Below are positions 32,673-42,264 of a stretch of DNA of 64,000 nt, in pieces. The notes under the pieces are model-generated. The model worked only from the letters and a program-made list of their open reading frames with translations, made no database searches and was not told the DNA's origin. This stretch comes from Microbacterium faecale (GTDB lineage Bacteria > Actinomycetota > Actinomycetes > Actinomycetales > Microbacteriaceae): NCBI RefSeq assembly GCF_014640975.1, contig NZ_BMHO01000001.1, forward strand, positions 2,242,166 to 2,306,165, written 5' to 3'. The first letter of the stretch is position 1. Each line of letters starts with the position of its first letter. The position numbers were made by a program, and so were the translations under genes.

Positions 32673-33014
32673 ATGAACGCGGACGAGTTCGAGACGCTCG
32701 TAGTCGAGGAACTCGACCAGCTGCCGGACGACATGGTCGAGGGGCTCGACAACGTCGTCTTCGTGGTCGAGGACCGCCCGGAAGACGGCTCGCTCGACCT
32801 GCTCGGGCTGTACGATGGCCTGTCGCTCACGGAGCGCGACCGCTACGGCATGGGCGAACTCCCCGACCGCATCGTCGTGTACCGGGAACCGCACCTCGCG
32901 CGGTGCGAGACTCTCGACGATCTGCGTGACGAAGTGCACACGACTCTGGTGCACGAGATCGCCCACTTCTACGGCATCGACGACGACCGACTGCATGAGC
33001 TGGGGTGGGCCTGA
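32673..33014 (+). CDS. Small zincin-like metallopeptidase-family protein
   Basis: This 113-residue protein has the HExxH zinc motif in LVHEIAHFYGIDDDRLHELGW, with a following His/Asp arrangement as in the Zincin_1 group. It is a compact single domain with no signal peptide. Function is not known; neighbouring clpS suggests a protein-quality role. Its stop overlaps the clpS start by one base (TGATG). Confidence 0.85.
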   Translation: MNADEFETLVVEELDQLPDDMVEGLDNVVFVVEDRPEDGSLDLLGLYDGLSLTERDRYGMGELPDRIVVYREPHLARCETLDDLRDEVHTTLVHEIAHFYGIDDDRLHELGWA

Positions 33015-33304
33015 TGACGACGGCCTGGCCGGATGCCGACGTCGCCCGCGAGCAAGCTCCGGCCGCGGCCTCACCATGGCAGACGATCGTGTGGGACGAC
33101 CCCGTGAACCTCATGAGCTACGTGGTGCGCGTGTTCCGCGACTACTTCGGCTACGACACCGACCGCGCCACCGCGCTGATGCTGCGGGTACATCACGACG
33201 GTCATGCCGTGGTGGCCGAAGGCGCGCGGGAGCAGATGGAGCTGCACGCGCAGGCCATGCACGACTACGGCCTCTGGGCCACCGTTCGAAAGGCAACCGA
33301 GTGA
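33014..33304 (+). CDS. clpS: ATP-dependent Clp protease adaptor ClpS
   Basis: The 96-residue protein carries the ClpS core WDDPVNLMSYVVRVF, then RVHHDGHAVVAEG and EQMELHAQAMHDYGL. ClpS delivers N-degron substrates to the ClpC or ClpA unfoldase by binding destabilising N-terminal residues. The DDPVN and the Met/His pocket are intact. The start is ATG at 33014, coupled to the gene before; the stop overlaps the next start (GTGA). Confidence 0.93.
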   Translation: MTTAWPDADVAREQAPAAASPWQTIVWDDPVNLMSYVVRVFRDYFGYDTDRATALMLRVHHDGHAVVAEGAREQMELHAQAMHDYGLWATVRKATE

Positions 33305-33786
33305 GCGACGACCTCGTGATCCTCACCCTCACCCGGATCGAGGCGAGCCACCTGACCGACCTGGTGGGGCAGTTCCAGCAGCTGCTCTCCGAGGAGGATC
33401 CCTCCGACGACCCCGCGATGGCGCGACTCACTCCGGACATCTATCCCGATGACGAGGAGGCCTCCAACGACCTCCACGAGGTGACGCGAAGCGAGCTGCT
33501 CGGGCGGCGTGCGCGCGACGCCGCCACCGTGCGAGCCGACCTCGACCGCATCGAAGAGGGCTCTGTCGGCGATGCGCTTTCCCCCGTCGACGTCTCGATC
33601 GCGGGATCCCACTTGGATCCCTGGCTGCGCACGCTCGCCGCGCTGCGCCTCGTGCTCGCGAGCCGGCTCGGAATCTCGGACGACACCGAGGCGTCCGACG
33701 ACGATCCCGCGTACGCACTCTACGAATGGCTCGGGTTCCGCCTCGAGGGGCTTGTGCAGGTGGCCGAGCAGCGCGACGACTTATAG
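33301..33786 (+). CDS. DUF2017-family protein
   Basis: This 161-residue acidic helical protein shows the ILTLTRIEASHLTDLVGQF start and a long Asp/Glu-rich centre. DUF2017 genes nearly always follow clpS in actinobacteria, which supports the call; their role is unknown, perhaps in Clp-dependent proteolysis. GTG at 33301 overlaps the clpS stop. It ends two bases before the convergent kinase gene. Confidence 0.85.
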   Translation: MSDDLVILTLTRIEASHLTDLVGQFQQLLSEEDPSDDPAMARLTPDIYPDDEEASNDLHEVTRSELLGRRARDAATVRADLDRIEEGSVGDALSPVDVSIAGSHLDPWLRTLAALRLVLASRLGISDDTEASDDDPAYALYEWLGFRLEGLVQVAEQRDDL

Positions 33787-33788
33787 CG

Positions 33789-34355
33789 TCAGCAGACGCT
33801 CGCTGCGATGTCGGCGAGACCGGCCGGGTCATGCGTCCTCATGTGGATGCGTTCTTGCCGGGCCCACATCTCCCAGTGCGCCCGGAATCCATCGCCGTCG
33901 CGCGCCATCGCGGCCGCATAGCGCGCGTTGGCATCGCCATCGAGCCACATCGACGCGGTCGCATCCGACGCAGACGATGCCGTCAGCACGCCGCATCCCT
34001 CGATGACGAGCGGCCGCTCGGGCTCCACGGCGCAGTGCTGCGCCCACGCGTGACGTTCCCAGTCCCAACGACGGTAGCGGGAGAGAGCCCCGGCGCGATG
34101 ATCGCGCACGATGCCGCCGGCGATCTCGGTCGCAGTGGCGAGGCCGGACCAGCCCGGGTAGAACTCGTCGAGCGAGACCACACGCGCGTCGAGCTCATCG
34201 GCCACGCGGAGCGCGATCGTCGTCTTGCCCGCGCCGCTGCGGCCGTCGATGAGGATCCGCGGATACGGGTCGCGAGCGACGGCGCCGAGGACGCGACGGA
34301 TCGCATCGTCGACGACGAGGGGTCGAAACGTCAGCGGCTCTTCTTCTTGAGGCAC
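33789..34355 (-). CDS. Uridine kinase-like P-loop ATPase
   Basis: This 188-residue protein has Walker A GRSGAGKTT near residues 38-46, DEFYPGWSGL in the position of the nucleoside-kinase substrate loop, and RYRRWDWER, as in uridine kinase-family proteins. Length and the lack of a full uridine-binding signature leave the substrate open. It starts at GTG 34355 inside the end of the GerW-like gene, so translation is coupled. Confidence 0.75.
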   Translation of the reverse strand: MPQEEEPLTFRPLVVDDAIRRVLGAVARDPYPRILIDGRSGAGKTTIALRVADELDARVVSLDEFYPGWSGLATATEIAGGIVRDHRAGALSRYRRWDWERHAWAQHCAVEPERPLVIEGCGVLTASSASDATASMWLDGDANARYAAAMARDGDGFRAHWEMWARQERIHMRTHDPAGLADIAASVC

Positions 34356-34663
34356 TTGATGACGTAGCCCAGCGCGCGGCCGGCGACGCAGACGAACGGC
34401 GTCAGCACCGCGAGGAGCGTGACGATGTTCGGCACGAAGCGAAACTCGCTCCCACGGCGGACATAGGCGCCGACGGGCACGGCGACGCCGCCGCCCCCTC
34501 CGCCCGTGTTCGTGTCGTCCTCGCCGGAAGCGCCGCCGAAGCCGTACCAGGTCGCCGCGACGGGCAGCACCTTCACCCCGTCGAGGTCCTGCTGCTCGCC
34601 GTAGGCCGCGGTGACGCCGAAGTTGCTGCTGAGCTTGCCGAGTTCAATCGCGATGTTGGGCAT
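34331..34663 (-). CDS. GerW/YtfJ-family protein
   Basis: The 110-residue protein has the family's central segments VKVLPVAATWYGFGGASG and GGGGGGVAVPVGAYVRRG. A C-terminal hydrophobic helix (about 78-100) is followed by a KKKSR tail. GerW is named from spore-forming Firmicutes, but the family is wide in non-sporulating actinobacteria, where its role is unknown. A membrane-bound location is suggested by the helix. Its start is ATG 34663, 33 bases from the dinB stop. Confidence 0.8.
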   Translation of the reverse strand: MPNIAIELGKLSSNFGVTAAYGEQQDLDGVKVLPVAATWYGFGGASGEDDTNTGGGGGGVAVPVGAYVRRGSEFRFVPNIVTLLAVLTPFVCVAGRALGYVIKCLKKKSR

Positions 34664-34696
34664 GCAGACAGCGTAACCCAGCGCCGCCCGCGCCCG

Positions 34697-35947
34697 TCAG
34701 CCGTTCTCGGGAGGGCGATCTGCTGTCGGGCGCTCCGGAGCGCGCGAGAGAAAGGCCGCACGAGTGATGGACCCCGTGCCGAATCGCTCCGACAGGCGAT
34801 CGAGCGCGCCCTCGACCTGCTTCCACTCCGTATCGTCGTCCCACAGCGCGAGCGCGGCGGATCCGGCGGGGACGAGCCGCTCCGCACGCACGCCGATGAG
34901 GCGCACCGGGGCGCGCAGATCGATCGCGCCGAACAGTTCGCGCGCAACGGATCCGATGCGGTTCCCGACGGCCGTCGGCTCGGACAGTGCCTGCGATCGC
35001 GTGAGCGTCTGGAAGTCGTCGAAGCGCAACTTGATCGCCACACCCGCCGCCTCCGCGCCCGCGCGCCGCAGCCGAACCGCAACGCGGTCGGCGAGGCGCA
35101 ACAGCTCGGCGCGCAGCAGCGCGGGATCCGTCACGTCGTATCGGAACGTCTCTTCGTGCGAGATGCTCTTCTCCACGCGCTCCGTCTGCACGGCCCGCGG
35201 ATCCCTGCCGTGAGCGAGATCATGGATCCGCTGCGCCTGCGCCACACCGATGACCGCCGCGAGCGAGGCCACGGGTGTCTCGCGCACGTCGCGGATTGTG
35301 CGGATCGCCCGGTTCGCGAGCGCCTCCGCGGCCTTCGGGCCGACGCCCCACATGCTTCCGGCGGGGCGCGGATCGAGAAACTCCTGCGTGCGTGTTGCCG
35401 GGATCATGAGCAGGCCGTCGGGTTTGGTCGCCGTGGACGCCATCTTCGCCACGTGTTTCGTCGCGGCACCGCCGACGCTGCACGGGATCCCGACCTCATC
35501 GCGGACGTTGCGCCGGATCAGCGCCGCGACCTCGCCCGGCGTTCCCCACAGCCGCTCGACGCCCTTGACGTCGAGGAACGCCTCGTCGATCGAAAGCGGC
35601 TCCACGAGCGGGGTGATGCTGCGGAACACCTCCATCATGCGCGCCGATTCCTCGCGATACCGCTCGAACACGGGCGGCACGACGATCGCACGCGGGCACC
35701 TGCCCAGCGCCATGCCGAGTGGCATGGCCGAGCGGACCCCGTAGCGACGAGCCTCGTACGACGCACTCGAGACGACGGAGCGCTGGTCGTTGTGCGCGAT
35801 CACGACGGGGCGACCGGCGAGCGACGGGTCATCGAGGGTTGCGACCGCGACGAAGAACGCGTCCATGTCGACGTGCAGGATGTGGGCGCCCGCATCGTCG
35901 GCGCCCGGCGGCGAGAAGAGCCGGCCAGACCCGTCCTGTCTGCTCAC
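34697..35947 (-). CDS. dinB: DNA polymerase IV (Y family)
   Basis: The 416-residue translesion polymerase has HVDMDAFFVAVATLDDP and SIDEAFLDV, supplying the three catalytic acids. The Y-family thumb HhH segments (GVGPKAAEALANRAIRT) and the little-finger region follow. It extends mismatched or damaged primers with low fidelity. An internal clamp-binding peptide is not clear at the C-terminus (PERPTADRPPENG). The start at 35947 lies four bases from the GH3 gene stop. Confidence 0.95.
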   Translation of the reverse strand: MSRQDGSGRLFSPPGADDAGAHILHVDMDAFFVAVATLDDPSLAGRPVVIAHNDQRSVVSSASYEARRYGVRSAMPLGMALGRCPRAIVVPPVFERYREESARMMEVFRSITPLVEPLSIDEAFLDVKGVERLWGTPGEVAALIRRNVRDEVGIPCSVGGAATKHVAKMASTATKPDGLLMIPATRTQEFLDPRPAGSMWGVGPKAAEALANRAIRTIRDVRETPVASLAAVIGVAQAQRIHDLAHGRDPRAVQTERVEKSISHEETFRYDVTDPALLRAELLRLADRVAVRLRRAGAEAAGVAIKLRFDDFQTLTRSQALSEPTAVGNRIGSVARELFGAIDLRAPVRLIGVRAERLVPAGSAALALWDDDTEWKQVEGALDRLSERFGTGSITRAAFLSRAPERPTADRPPENG

Positions 35948-35951
35948 GGCT

Positions 35952-37145
35952 CTATTGTTCCGGGTCCGCGGGCGCGGCGGCCTCGAATCGCAGCGTCATG
36001 ACGCGCGTCGCCGCCTCCTCGAGGCGTTCGGCGGAGAGGGAGCCGTCCTCGGTTGCGGCCGCGACCGCCTCCGCCGTGCGGTCGGCTGTCTCCGGCGTGG
36101 ATCCGACGACGGTCAGGACCAGATCGGCGCCGGCCGCGAGCGACTGCACGGCGTTGCTTTCGGGATCCGTGTACGCGTCCTCGCCCGAGGAGAGCAGCAT
36201 CCCGAGGTCGTCGGTCACCGCGACGCCGTCGAAGCCGAGATCCTCCCGCAGGATGCGGTACCACTCGGGCGAGAGCGAGGCGGGGAGCTCGTCGATCTGA
36301 CCGAAGCGCAGGTGTCCCATCATCACGAGTTCCGCGCCGGCGGCGATGCCGGCGGCGAATGGCGTGGCGTCGAGTTCGCGCCACTCGTCGAGCGTGAGGT
36401 CAGCCGACGGGATCATGCTGTGCGAGTCGCCCTCCGCGGCGCCATGCCCGGGGAAGTGCTTCAGCGTGGAGAAGGCGCGACCGGACTCCCCCGCGACCGC
36501 CGCCCCGACGGCCTGCGCGACGGCCTGCGGATCCGTGCCGTAGGCGCGCGAGAAGATGAACGAGTCGGCGCTGCGTGGTACGTCGGCGACGATGCCGAAG
36601 TTCACGGGGATGCCCGCCTCGGCGAGCACCGATCCCCGCTCGGCGAACGCGGCCTCGATCTCGTCGGCGCCCGCTCCCTTGAGGTTGCGCGCCGACGCCG
36701 CCTCGTCCCAGGTGATGCGTGCAACATCGCCGCCCTCCTCGTCGATCGCGATCAGCGGCGGCGGGTCGGCCGCCTCGGCAATCGCCGTCGTGATCTCGGT
36801 CAGCGCGTCGGGCGCGGACGGCACGTTGTCGCCCATGAGGATGAGCCCACCGGATCCGCGGGAGACGGCGGTCTTCAGCGCCTGCGGGTCCGTCCCCGCG
36901 GCGTAGCCCATCACCACGCTCGCGGCCTTCTCACGCGTCGACATCGCCGACACGGTCTCGGCGGCGCGCTCGGTGGTGGTTTGCGGATCCGGCGAGGCCG
37001 TGGCGGACGGCTCGGGAGAAGGCGCCGATGATGGTATGGCGGTGGCGGTCGGGGGTGCCGACGGCGCCGCCGCGTCCTCCGCTGGTACACAGGCCGCGAG
37101 TCCGAGCAGTGCGACCGTGCCGATGGCGGCCAGCGATCGTCTCAT
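35952..37145 (-). CDS. GH3-family beta-N-acetylhexosaminidase, lipoprotein
   Basis: The 397-residue protein has a signal peptide with lipobox LAAC (Cys19), a Pro/Ser/Thr-rich linker to about residue 55, and a GH3 TIM-barrel. It holds IDEEGGDVARI, the LKHFPGHG AEGDSH segment typical of NagZ-type enzymes, and DDLGM with the nucleophile Asp. It is anchored outside the membrane, where it could trim GlcNAc from cell-wall fragments or chitin. ATG 37145 follows GGGAGGTGA. It is likely transcribed with dinB. Confidence 0.9.
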   Translation of the reverse strand: MRRSLAAIGTVALLGLAACVPAEDAAAPSAPPTATAIPSSAPSPEPSATASPDPQTTTERAAETVSAMSTREKAASVVMGYAAGTDPQALKTAVSRGSGGLILMGDNVPSAPDALTEITTAIAEAADPPPLIAIDEEGGDVARITWDEAASARNLKGAGADEIEAAFAERGSVLAEAGIPVNFGIVADVPRSADSFIFSRAYGTDPQAVAQAVGAAVAGESGRAFSTLKHFPGHGAAEGDSHSMIPSADLTLDEWRELDATPFAAGIAAGAELVMMGHLRFGQIDELPASLSPEWYRILREDLGFDGVAVTDDLGMLLSSGEDAYTDPESNAVQSLAAGADLVLTVVGSTPETADRTAEAVAAATEDGSLSAERLEEAATRVMTLRFEAAAPADPEQ

Positions 37146-37214
37146 TCGGTCACCTCCCGGGGAGCGGTCTGTCCCCATTGTCTCCCGGAAGCGAACGCAC
37201 CGCGCGCACGCGAC

Positions 37215-37251
37215 GAGGACGCCCGCACACGCCGGGCGTGCGGGCGTCCTC
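37215..37251 (-). terminator. Terminator at the end of the gatCAB transcription unit
   Basis: A perfect 14-bp G/C-rich stem (37215-37228 with 37238-37251) and a 9-base loop begin nine bases after the gatB stop on the minus strand. No T run follows. It separates this long unit from the GH3 gene and is the first strong hairpin after 49.8 kb on that strand. Confidence 0.85.
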
Positions 37252-37259
37252 GTATGCGG

Positions 37260-38765
37260 TTACTGCTGCGCGCGTTCCAGGATGAGCTCGCGCACGCGCG
37301 CGGCGTCGGCCTGGCCCTTCATCGCTTTCATCACCGCGCCGATGATGGCGCCGGCAGCCTGGACCTTGCCGCCCTTGATCTTCTCGAGCACGTCCGGCTG
37401 AGCCGTAAGCGCTTCGTCGATCGCCGCGACAAGCGCGCCGTCGTCGGAGACCACGGCGAGCCCGCGGGCGTCGACGACCTCCTCGGGCGTTCCCTCACCG
37501 GCGATCACACCCTCGAGCACCTGGCGTGCCAACTTGTCGGTGAGCGTGCCGGCATCGATGAGCCCCTGCACGGCCGCGACATCAGCGGGCGAGACGAGCT
37601 CGCCGGGCTCGCGCCCCGCGGAGTTCGCAACGCGGGTGATCTCGCCGGTCCACCACTTGCGCGCCGACGCCGGCGACGCGCCGGCGAGGATCGTCTGCTC
37701 GACCTCGTCGGTCAGCCCGCCGTTGGCGACATCCTGGAACTCGAGATCGGTGAAGCCCCACTCGGCCTTCAGTCGGCGGCGCTTCGTCGCCGGTGCCTCG
37801 GGAAGCGCAGCCCGCAGCTCCTCGATGAGTTCCTCGCTCGGGGCGACCGGCAACAGGTCGGGCTCGGGGAAGTAGCGATAGTCGTCGGCGTCCGACTTCG
37901 GTCGGCCGGGCGAGGTCTCCCCCGTGTCCTCATGCCAGTGACGCGTCTCCTGCGTGATGGTTCCGCCTGCGTCGAGGATCGCGGCCTGGCGCCGGATCTC
38001 GTAGCGCACCGCGCGCTCGACCGAACGCATCGAGTTGACGTTCTTCGTCTCTGTGCGCGTGCCGAGCTTCGTCGCGCCGCGCGGCCGCAGGGAGACGTTT
38101 GCGTCACACCGCACGTTGCCGCGCTCCATCCGGCCCTCGCTGATGCCGAGGGCACGGACGATGTCACGGATCGTCGCGACGTACGCCTTTGCGAGCTCTG
38201 GCGCGTTTGCTTCGGCGCCGAAGATCGGGTGCGTCACGATCTCCACGAGCGGCACGCCCGCGCGGTTGTAGTCGACGAGAGACGAGGAGGCGCCCTGAAT
38301 GCGGCCGGTGGATCCGCCCACGTGCGTGAGCTTGCCCGCGTCCTCCTCCATGTGCGCGCGCTCAATCGGCACGGTGACGATCGTGCCGTCCGAGAGCTCG
38401 ACCTCCACGGACCCCTCGAACGCGATCGGCTCGTGGTGCTGGCTGATCTGGTAGTTCTTGCCGAGGTCCGGGTAGAAGTAGTTCTTCCGGGCGAACCGGC
38501 TCGACGGCGCGATCGAGCAGCCGAGCGCGAGGCCGAGGCTGATGGAGTTGCGCACCGCCTGGCGATTCACGACGGGCATCGATCCCGGCAGGCCGAGGTC
38601 GACCGGCGCGAGCAACGTGTTCGGTGCGGCGTCGTGGAACTCTGCGTTCGCGGGGTTGCCCGCGGCGGAGAACATCTTCGTCTTCGTGTTCAGCTCCACG
38701 TGCACCTCGAGGCCGATGACCGGCTCGAACTTCTCGAGCGCCTCGTCGAAGTCCATCAGGTTCAT
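37260..38765 (-). CDS. gatB: Asp-tRNA(Asn)/Glu-tRNA(Gln) amidotransferase subunit B
   Basis: The 501-residue GatB has the amidotransferase kinase-like domain ([14 protein letters not shown] at 14-27, then [15 protein letters not shown] and the [13 protein letters not shown] segment). A helical domain and the C-terminal YqeY-like tail domain follow. It activates mischarged Glu- or Asp-tRNA with ATP for amidation. ATG 38765 overlaps the gatA stop as ATGA; an internal ATG at 38756 is possible. Confidence 0.97.
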   Translation of the reverse strand: MNLMDFDEALEKFEPVIGLEVHVELNTKTKMFSAAGNPANAEFHDAAPNTLLAPVDLGLPGSMPVVNRQAVRNSISLGLALGCSIAPSSRFARKNYFYPDLGKNYQISQHHEPIAFEGSVEVELSDGTIVTVPIERAHMEEDAGKLTHVGGSTGRIQGASSSLVDYNRAGVPLVEIVTHPIFGAEANAPELAKAYVATIRDIVRALGISEGRMERGNVRCDANVSLRPRGATKLGTRTETKNVNSMRSVERAVRYEIRRQAAILDAGGTITQETRHWHEDTGETSPGRPKSDADDYRYFPEPDLLPVAPSEELIEELRAALPEAPATKRRRLKAEWGFTDLEFQDVANGGLTDEVEQTILAGASPASARKWWTGEITRVANSAGREPGELVSPADVAAVQGLIDAGTLTDKLARQVLEGVIAGEGTPEEVVDARGLAVVSDDGALVAAIDEALTAQPDVLEKIKGGKVQAAGAIIGAVMKAMKGQADAARVRELILERAQQ

Positions 38766-40261
38766 CGGGACACTCCGTTCAGCTCCGGGGCCACGAGCGG
38801 ACCGCCCCAGTCATCGATGAGCAGCGCCTCGAGCGCCGCGCCGACGCGGTACAGGCGCGCGTCCTCCTGTGCGGGTGCGAGGAACTGGATCCCCACCGGC
38901 AGCCCGTCATCGGCCGCGAGCCCCGAGGGGATCGAGATGCCGGGCACGCCCGCGAGGTTCGCGGGGATCGTCGCGAGGTCGTTGGCGTACATCGCGAGCG
39001 GATCGTCGAGCTTCTCACCCAGCTTGAACGCCGTCGTCGGCGCAGACGGCGTCGCGATCACATCGACGTCCGCGAACGCGCGTTCGAAATCGCGCTGGAT
39101 GAGCGTGCGGACCTTCTGCGCGCGACCGTAGTACGCATCGTAGTAACCGGCAGAGAGCGCGTATGTGCCGAGGATGATCCGGCGCTTCACTTCCGGGCCC
39201 AAACCGGCCTCGCGCGTGGCGGCCATGACGTCCTCGACGGTCCCTGCGACGTCTGCCCGCATGCCGAAGCGCACCGAGTCGAAGCGCGCGAGGTTGCTCG
39301 ACGCCTCGGCGGGGAGGATCAGGTAATACGCCGCGGTCGCGTATTCGAAATGGGGGGCGCTGACCTCGACGACCTCGGCGCCTGCGGCCTCGAGCGTGGC
39401 GACGGCGGAGCGGAACGACTCGTCGACGCCCTGCGAGAAGCCGTGCAGCTCCTTCACGAGGCCGACCTTGAGGCCCTTCAGCACCTCGCCGGTGCTCCCC
39501 TCGCGGGCGGCCTCGGCGAATGACGGCCACTCGTGGCGCAGGGACGTCGCGTCATGCGGATCGTGTCCGGCGATGACGTCGTGGAGCAGACCGGCATCGA
39601 GCACCGTGCGCGAGACCGGGCCGATCTGGTCGAGGCTCGATGCGAGCGCGATCGCGCCGTAGCGGCTCACGCCGCCGTAGGTGGGCTTGACGCCGACGGT
39701 CCCGGTGACGTGTGCGGGTTGGCGGATGGATCCGCCCGTGTCGCTGCCGAGCGCGAGGGGCGCCTCGAACGCCGCGACGGCTGCCGCGGAGCCGCCGCCC
39801 GACCCTCCGGGGATCCGCTCGAGGTCCCAGGGGTTGCGCGTCGGGCCATACGCCGAGTGCTCCGTCGACGACCCCATCGCGAACTCGTCCATGTTGGTCT
39901 TGCCGATCGGCACGAGGCCGGCCGCGCGCGCCTTGGCGACGACCGTCGCGTCGTACGGCGACATGTAGCCCTCGAGGATCCGGGATCCGGATGTGGAGGG
40001 CATATCGGTCGTCACGAGAACGTCCTTCACCGCGAGCGGGACCCCCGCCAGCTCCGGCAGGCTCTCGCCCGCCGCGCGGCGCGCGTCGATGGCCGCGGCG
40101 CGGTCGGTGGCGGCCTCGTTGACGTGCAGGAAGGCGTTCACGGCGCCGTCGACCGCGCGGATCCGGTCGAGGTGCGCGCGCGTCGCCTCGACGCTCGAAA
40201 CCTCACCATCGGCGAGCAGCGTCGCCAGTTCGGCGGCGGGAAGTCGTGTCAGGTCGCTCAT
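38762..40261 (-). CDS. gatA: Asp-tRNA(Asn)/Glu-tRNA(Gln) amidotransferase subunit A
   Basis: The 499-residue amidase-signature enzyme holds the Lys of the triad in [14 protein letters not shown], the cis-Ser in [15 protein letters not shown], and the nucleophile Ser in [10 protein letters not shown]. It releases ammonia from glutamine and channels it to GatB. ATG 40261 overlaps the gatC stop by one base; a GTG at 40264 sits just before. The order C-A-B is usual. Confidence 0.97.
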   Translation of the reverse strand: MSDLTRLPAAELATLLADGEVSSVEATRAHLDRIRAVDGAVNAFLHVNEAATDRAAAIDARRAAGESLPELAGVPLAVKDVLVTTDMPSTSGSRILEGYMSPYDATVVAKARAAGLVPIGKTNMDEFAMGSSTEHSAYGPTRNPWDLERIPGGSGGGSAAAVAAFEAPLALGSDTGGSIRQPAHVTGTVGVKPTYGGVSRYGAIALASSLDQIGPVSRTVLDAGLLHDVIAGHDPHDATSLRHEWPSFAEAAREGSTGEVLKGLKVGLVKELHGFSQGVDESFRSAVATLEAAGAEVVEVSAPHFEYATAAYYLILPAEASSNLARFDSVRFGMRADVAGTVEDVMAATREAGLGPEVKRRIILGTYALSAGYYDAYYGRAQKVRTLIQRDFERAFADVDVIATPSAPTTAFKLGEKLDDPLAMYANDLATIPANLAGVPGISIPSGLAADDGLPVGIQFLAPAQEDARLYRVGAALEALLIDDWGGPLVAPELNGVSR

Positions 40262-40560
40262 CACTGCTCCTCCCCGAGGATCGCGGTCACGCGGAAGCGT
40301 TCGCCGTCGGCGTCGGGCGCGTTCTGGAGCGCCTGCTCGGTGGTGAGCATGTCGCCCGGCTCGTCTTCGCGGAAGACGTTCTCGAGCTCGATCGGGTGAC
40401 TCGTCGCGGAGACGTCGTCCGTCGCGACCTCGCTCACCGTGGCCATGCTCGCCACGATGGCCTCGAGCTCGCCGGTGAGGGTGGTCACCTCGTCGTCGGA
40501 CAGCTGGATCCGGGAAAGTGCGCCGAGATGACGCACGAGATCGGGGGTGATTTCAGACAC
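40261..40560 (-). CDS. gatC: Asp-tRNA(Asn)/Glu-tRNA(Gln) amidotransferase subunit C
   Basis: The 99-residue GatC has the [21 protein letters not shown] start and the belt-like [14 protein letters not shown] segment that wraps GatA and GatB. It stabilises the complex. Its start lies only nine bases after the stop of the acyl-CoA ligase gene, so gatCAB appears to be fed by the long glycosyltransferase transcription unit. No separate promoter can be fitted in that gap, although one may lie within the ligase gene. Confidence 0.95.
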   Translation of the reverse strand: MSEITPDLVRHLGALSRIQLSDDEVTTLTGELEAIVASMATVSEVATDDVSATSHPIELENVFREDEPGDMLTTEQALQNAPDADGERFRVTAILGEEQ

Positions 40561-40569
40561 CCCGTCAGT

Positions 40570-42264
40570 CTACGCGGCGAGAAGCTGCTCTTTCACCTGG
40601 CGCCGAAGTACCTTCCCGATCATCGACCGCGGGAGCTCCTCCACGACGACGAAGCGACGCGGAGCCTTGTACGGAGTGAGCACGCGCTTGACGAAGGCCC
40701 GGGCTTCGGCGGGGTCGAAGTCGTCGGCGGATCCCTCGAGCACGACGGCTGCGACGACCTCCTCGCCGTGCGCGGCGGACGGCAGGCCGACGACGGCGGC
40801 GTCGACGATCGCAGGGTGCTGTCGCAGCGCGATCTCCACCTCGGTCGGCGCCACGTTAAACCCGCCGGTGATGATGAGCTCCTTGATGCGGTCGACGACG
40901 GCGAAGTAGCCGTCCTCGTCCATCTCGACGATGTCGCCGGTGCGGAACCAGCCGTCGGAGAACACCCGCTCGGTCTCCTCGGGGCGCCCGTAGTACCCGC
41001 TGAACACCTGCGGGCCGCGCACCAGCAGCTCCCCCGGCTCGCCCTGCGCGACGTCGATCGTCGGATCATCGGGATCCACCACTCGGCACTCGGTGCCCGG
41101 CAGCGGCAGCCCGATCGTGCCAGGTTTGCGCGTGTCCGCGACCGGGTTGACGATCAGTACGGGAGAGCACTCACTGAGGCCGTATCCCTCCACGAGCATG
41201 CCGCCCGTCTCCGCTTCCCACGGCACGACGAGCTCGTGGTCGAGTGCCATCGCGCCGGATACGCCGATCTGGGTGCCCTCGAGCGAGACTCCGCGTTCCC
41301 GCGCACGGGCGAGCAGGCGTTCGGCGATCGGCGGCACCGCCGGCAGGACGGTCGCCGGGTGCTTCTTCGTGACCTGAAGCACCATGTCGGGGTCAAACTT
41401 CGGGAAGAGCACGAGCCGCGCCGCCTGCGACATCGCGTAGGTCAGGCAGAGGGTCAGGCCGTACGCGTGGAACATCGGCAACACGGCGTAGACGACGGTG
41501 CCCTCGCCGCGGGACACCGTCGGCGTCCACGCACGCGCCTGCGTCGCATTGGCCAGCAGATTGCGATGCGTCAGCGACGCTCCCTTGGGATCGCCGGTCG
41601 TGCCGCTCGTGTACTGGATGACGGCCAGGTCATCGGTCTCGGGCCCGGGTACATCCTGCGGCAGCGGGTCGGACGCGACGGCCTGCTGCCACGGGATCGC
41701 GCCGCGCACGCGGGTGGTGAGCTGCGCGCGCTGGGCGCGGAGCTTCGGCACCGGCAGACGCAGCGCCCAGCGCATGTAGGCCGGCATCGCGCGCGTGACG
41801 TCGACCGAGATGATCGTCGAGACCGCGAGGTCGGCCGGGAACTCCTGGATCGTCCCCACGACGTTGCTCCACACGATCGCGTGCTTCGCCCCGTGGTCGG
41901 CGAATTGCTTGCGCAGCTCGCGCGGTGTGTAGAGCGGGTTGTGCTCGACGACCACCGCGCCGAGTCGCAGGATCGCATAGAACGCCACGATGTGCTGCGG
42001 ACAGTTCGGCAGCACGAGAGCCACCGGATCCCCCTTCCGCACGCCCTCGGCACGGAGCGTGGCGGCCGCGCGGTCGATCTGCTCGGCGAGCGAAGCGTAC
42101 GACGTCACGGCGCCGAAGAACTGCAGAGCCGGGGCCGTCGGATATTCGCGCGCGGAATCGGCGACGAGGTCCATGAGCGATCCGCTCATCTCGGGAAGGT
42201 CGTGCGGGACCGTCTCAGCGTAGGAACGGATCCATGGGCGCGGCGGGTCGAACTGGTCGGTCAC
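40570..42264 (-). CDS. Long-chain fatty-acid-CoA ligase / AMP-binding protein
   Basis: The 564-residue ANL-superfamily adenylating enzyme has the P-loop YTSGTTGDPKGA, then GYGLSECSP, GWFRTGDIVEMDEDGY and the catalytic Lys near the end in RSMIGKVLRRQ. The FadD-like pattern fits long-chain acyl substrates. The GTG at 42264 overlaps the stop of the double-kinase gene (GTGA), so it belongs to the glycan operon by coupling. It might activate acyl chains for lipid attachment, or simply be a housekeeping FadD; the operon suggests the former. Confidence 0.87.
   Translation of the reverse strand: MTDQFDPPRPWIRSYAETVPHDLPEMSGSLMDLVADSAREYPTAPALQFFGAVTSYASLAEQIDRAAATLRAEGVRKGDPVALVLPNCPQHIVAFYAILRLGAVVVEHNPLYTPRELRKQFADHGAKHAIVWSNVVGTIQEFPADLAVSTIISVDVTRAMPAYMRWALRLPVPKLRAQRAQLTTRVRGAIPWQQAVASDPLPQDVPGPETDDLAVIQYTSGTTGDPKGASLTHRNLLANATQARAWTPTVSRGEGTVVYAVLPMFHAYGLTLCLTYAMSQAARLVLFPKFDPDMVLQVTKKHPATVLPAVPPIAERLLARARERGVSLEGTQIGVSGAMALDHELVVPWEAETGGMLVEGYGLSECSPVLIVNPVADTRKPGTIGLPLPGTECRVVDPDDPTIDVAQGEPGELLVRGPQVFSGYYGRPEETERVFSDGWFRTGDIVEMDEDGYFAVVDRIKELIITGGFNVAPTEVEIALRQHPAIVDAAVVGLPSAAHGEEVVAAVVLEGSADDFDPAEARAFVKRVLTPYKAPRRFVVVEELPRSMIGKVLRRQVKEQLLAA

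Noticed and set aside
37254..39131. Long plus-strand open frame opposite gatB
   Set aside because: Antisense shadow of gatB/gatA; composition dominated by Arg, Asp and His from reverse reading.
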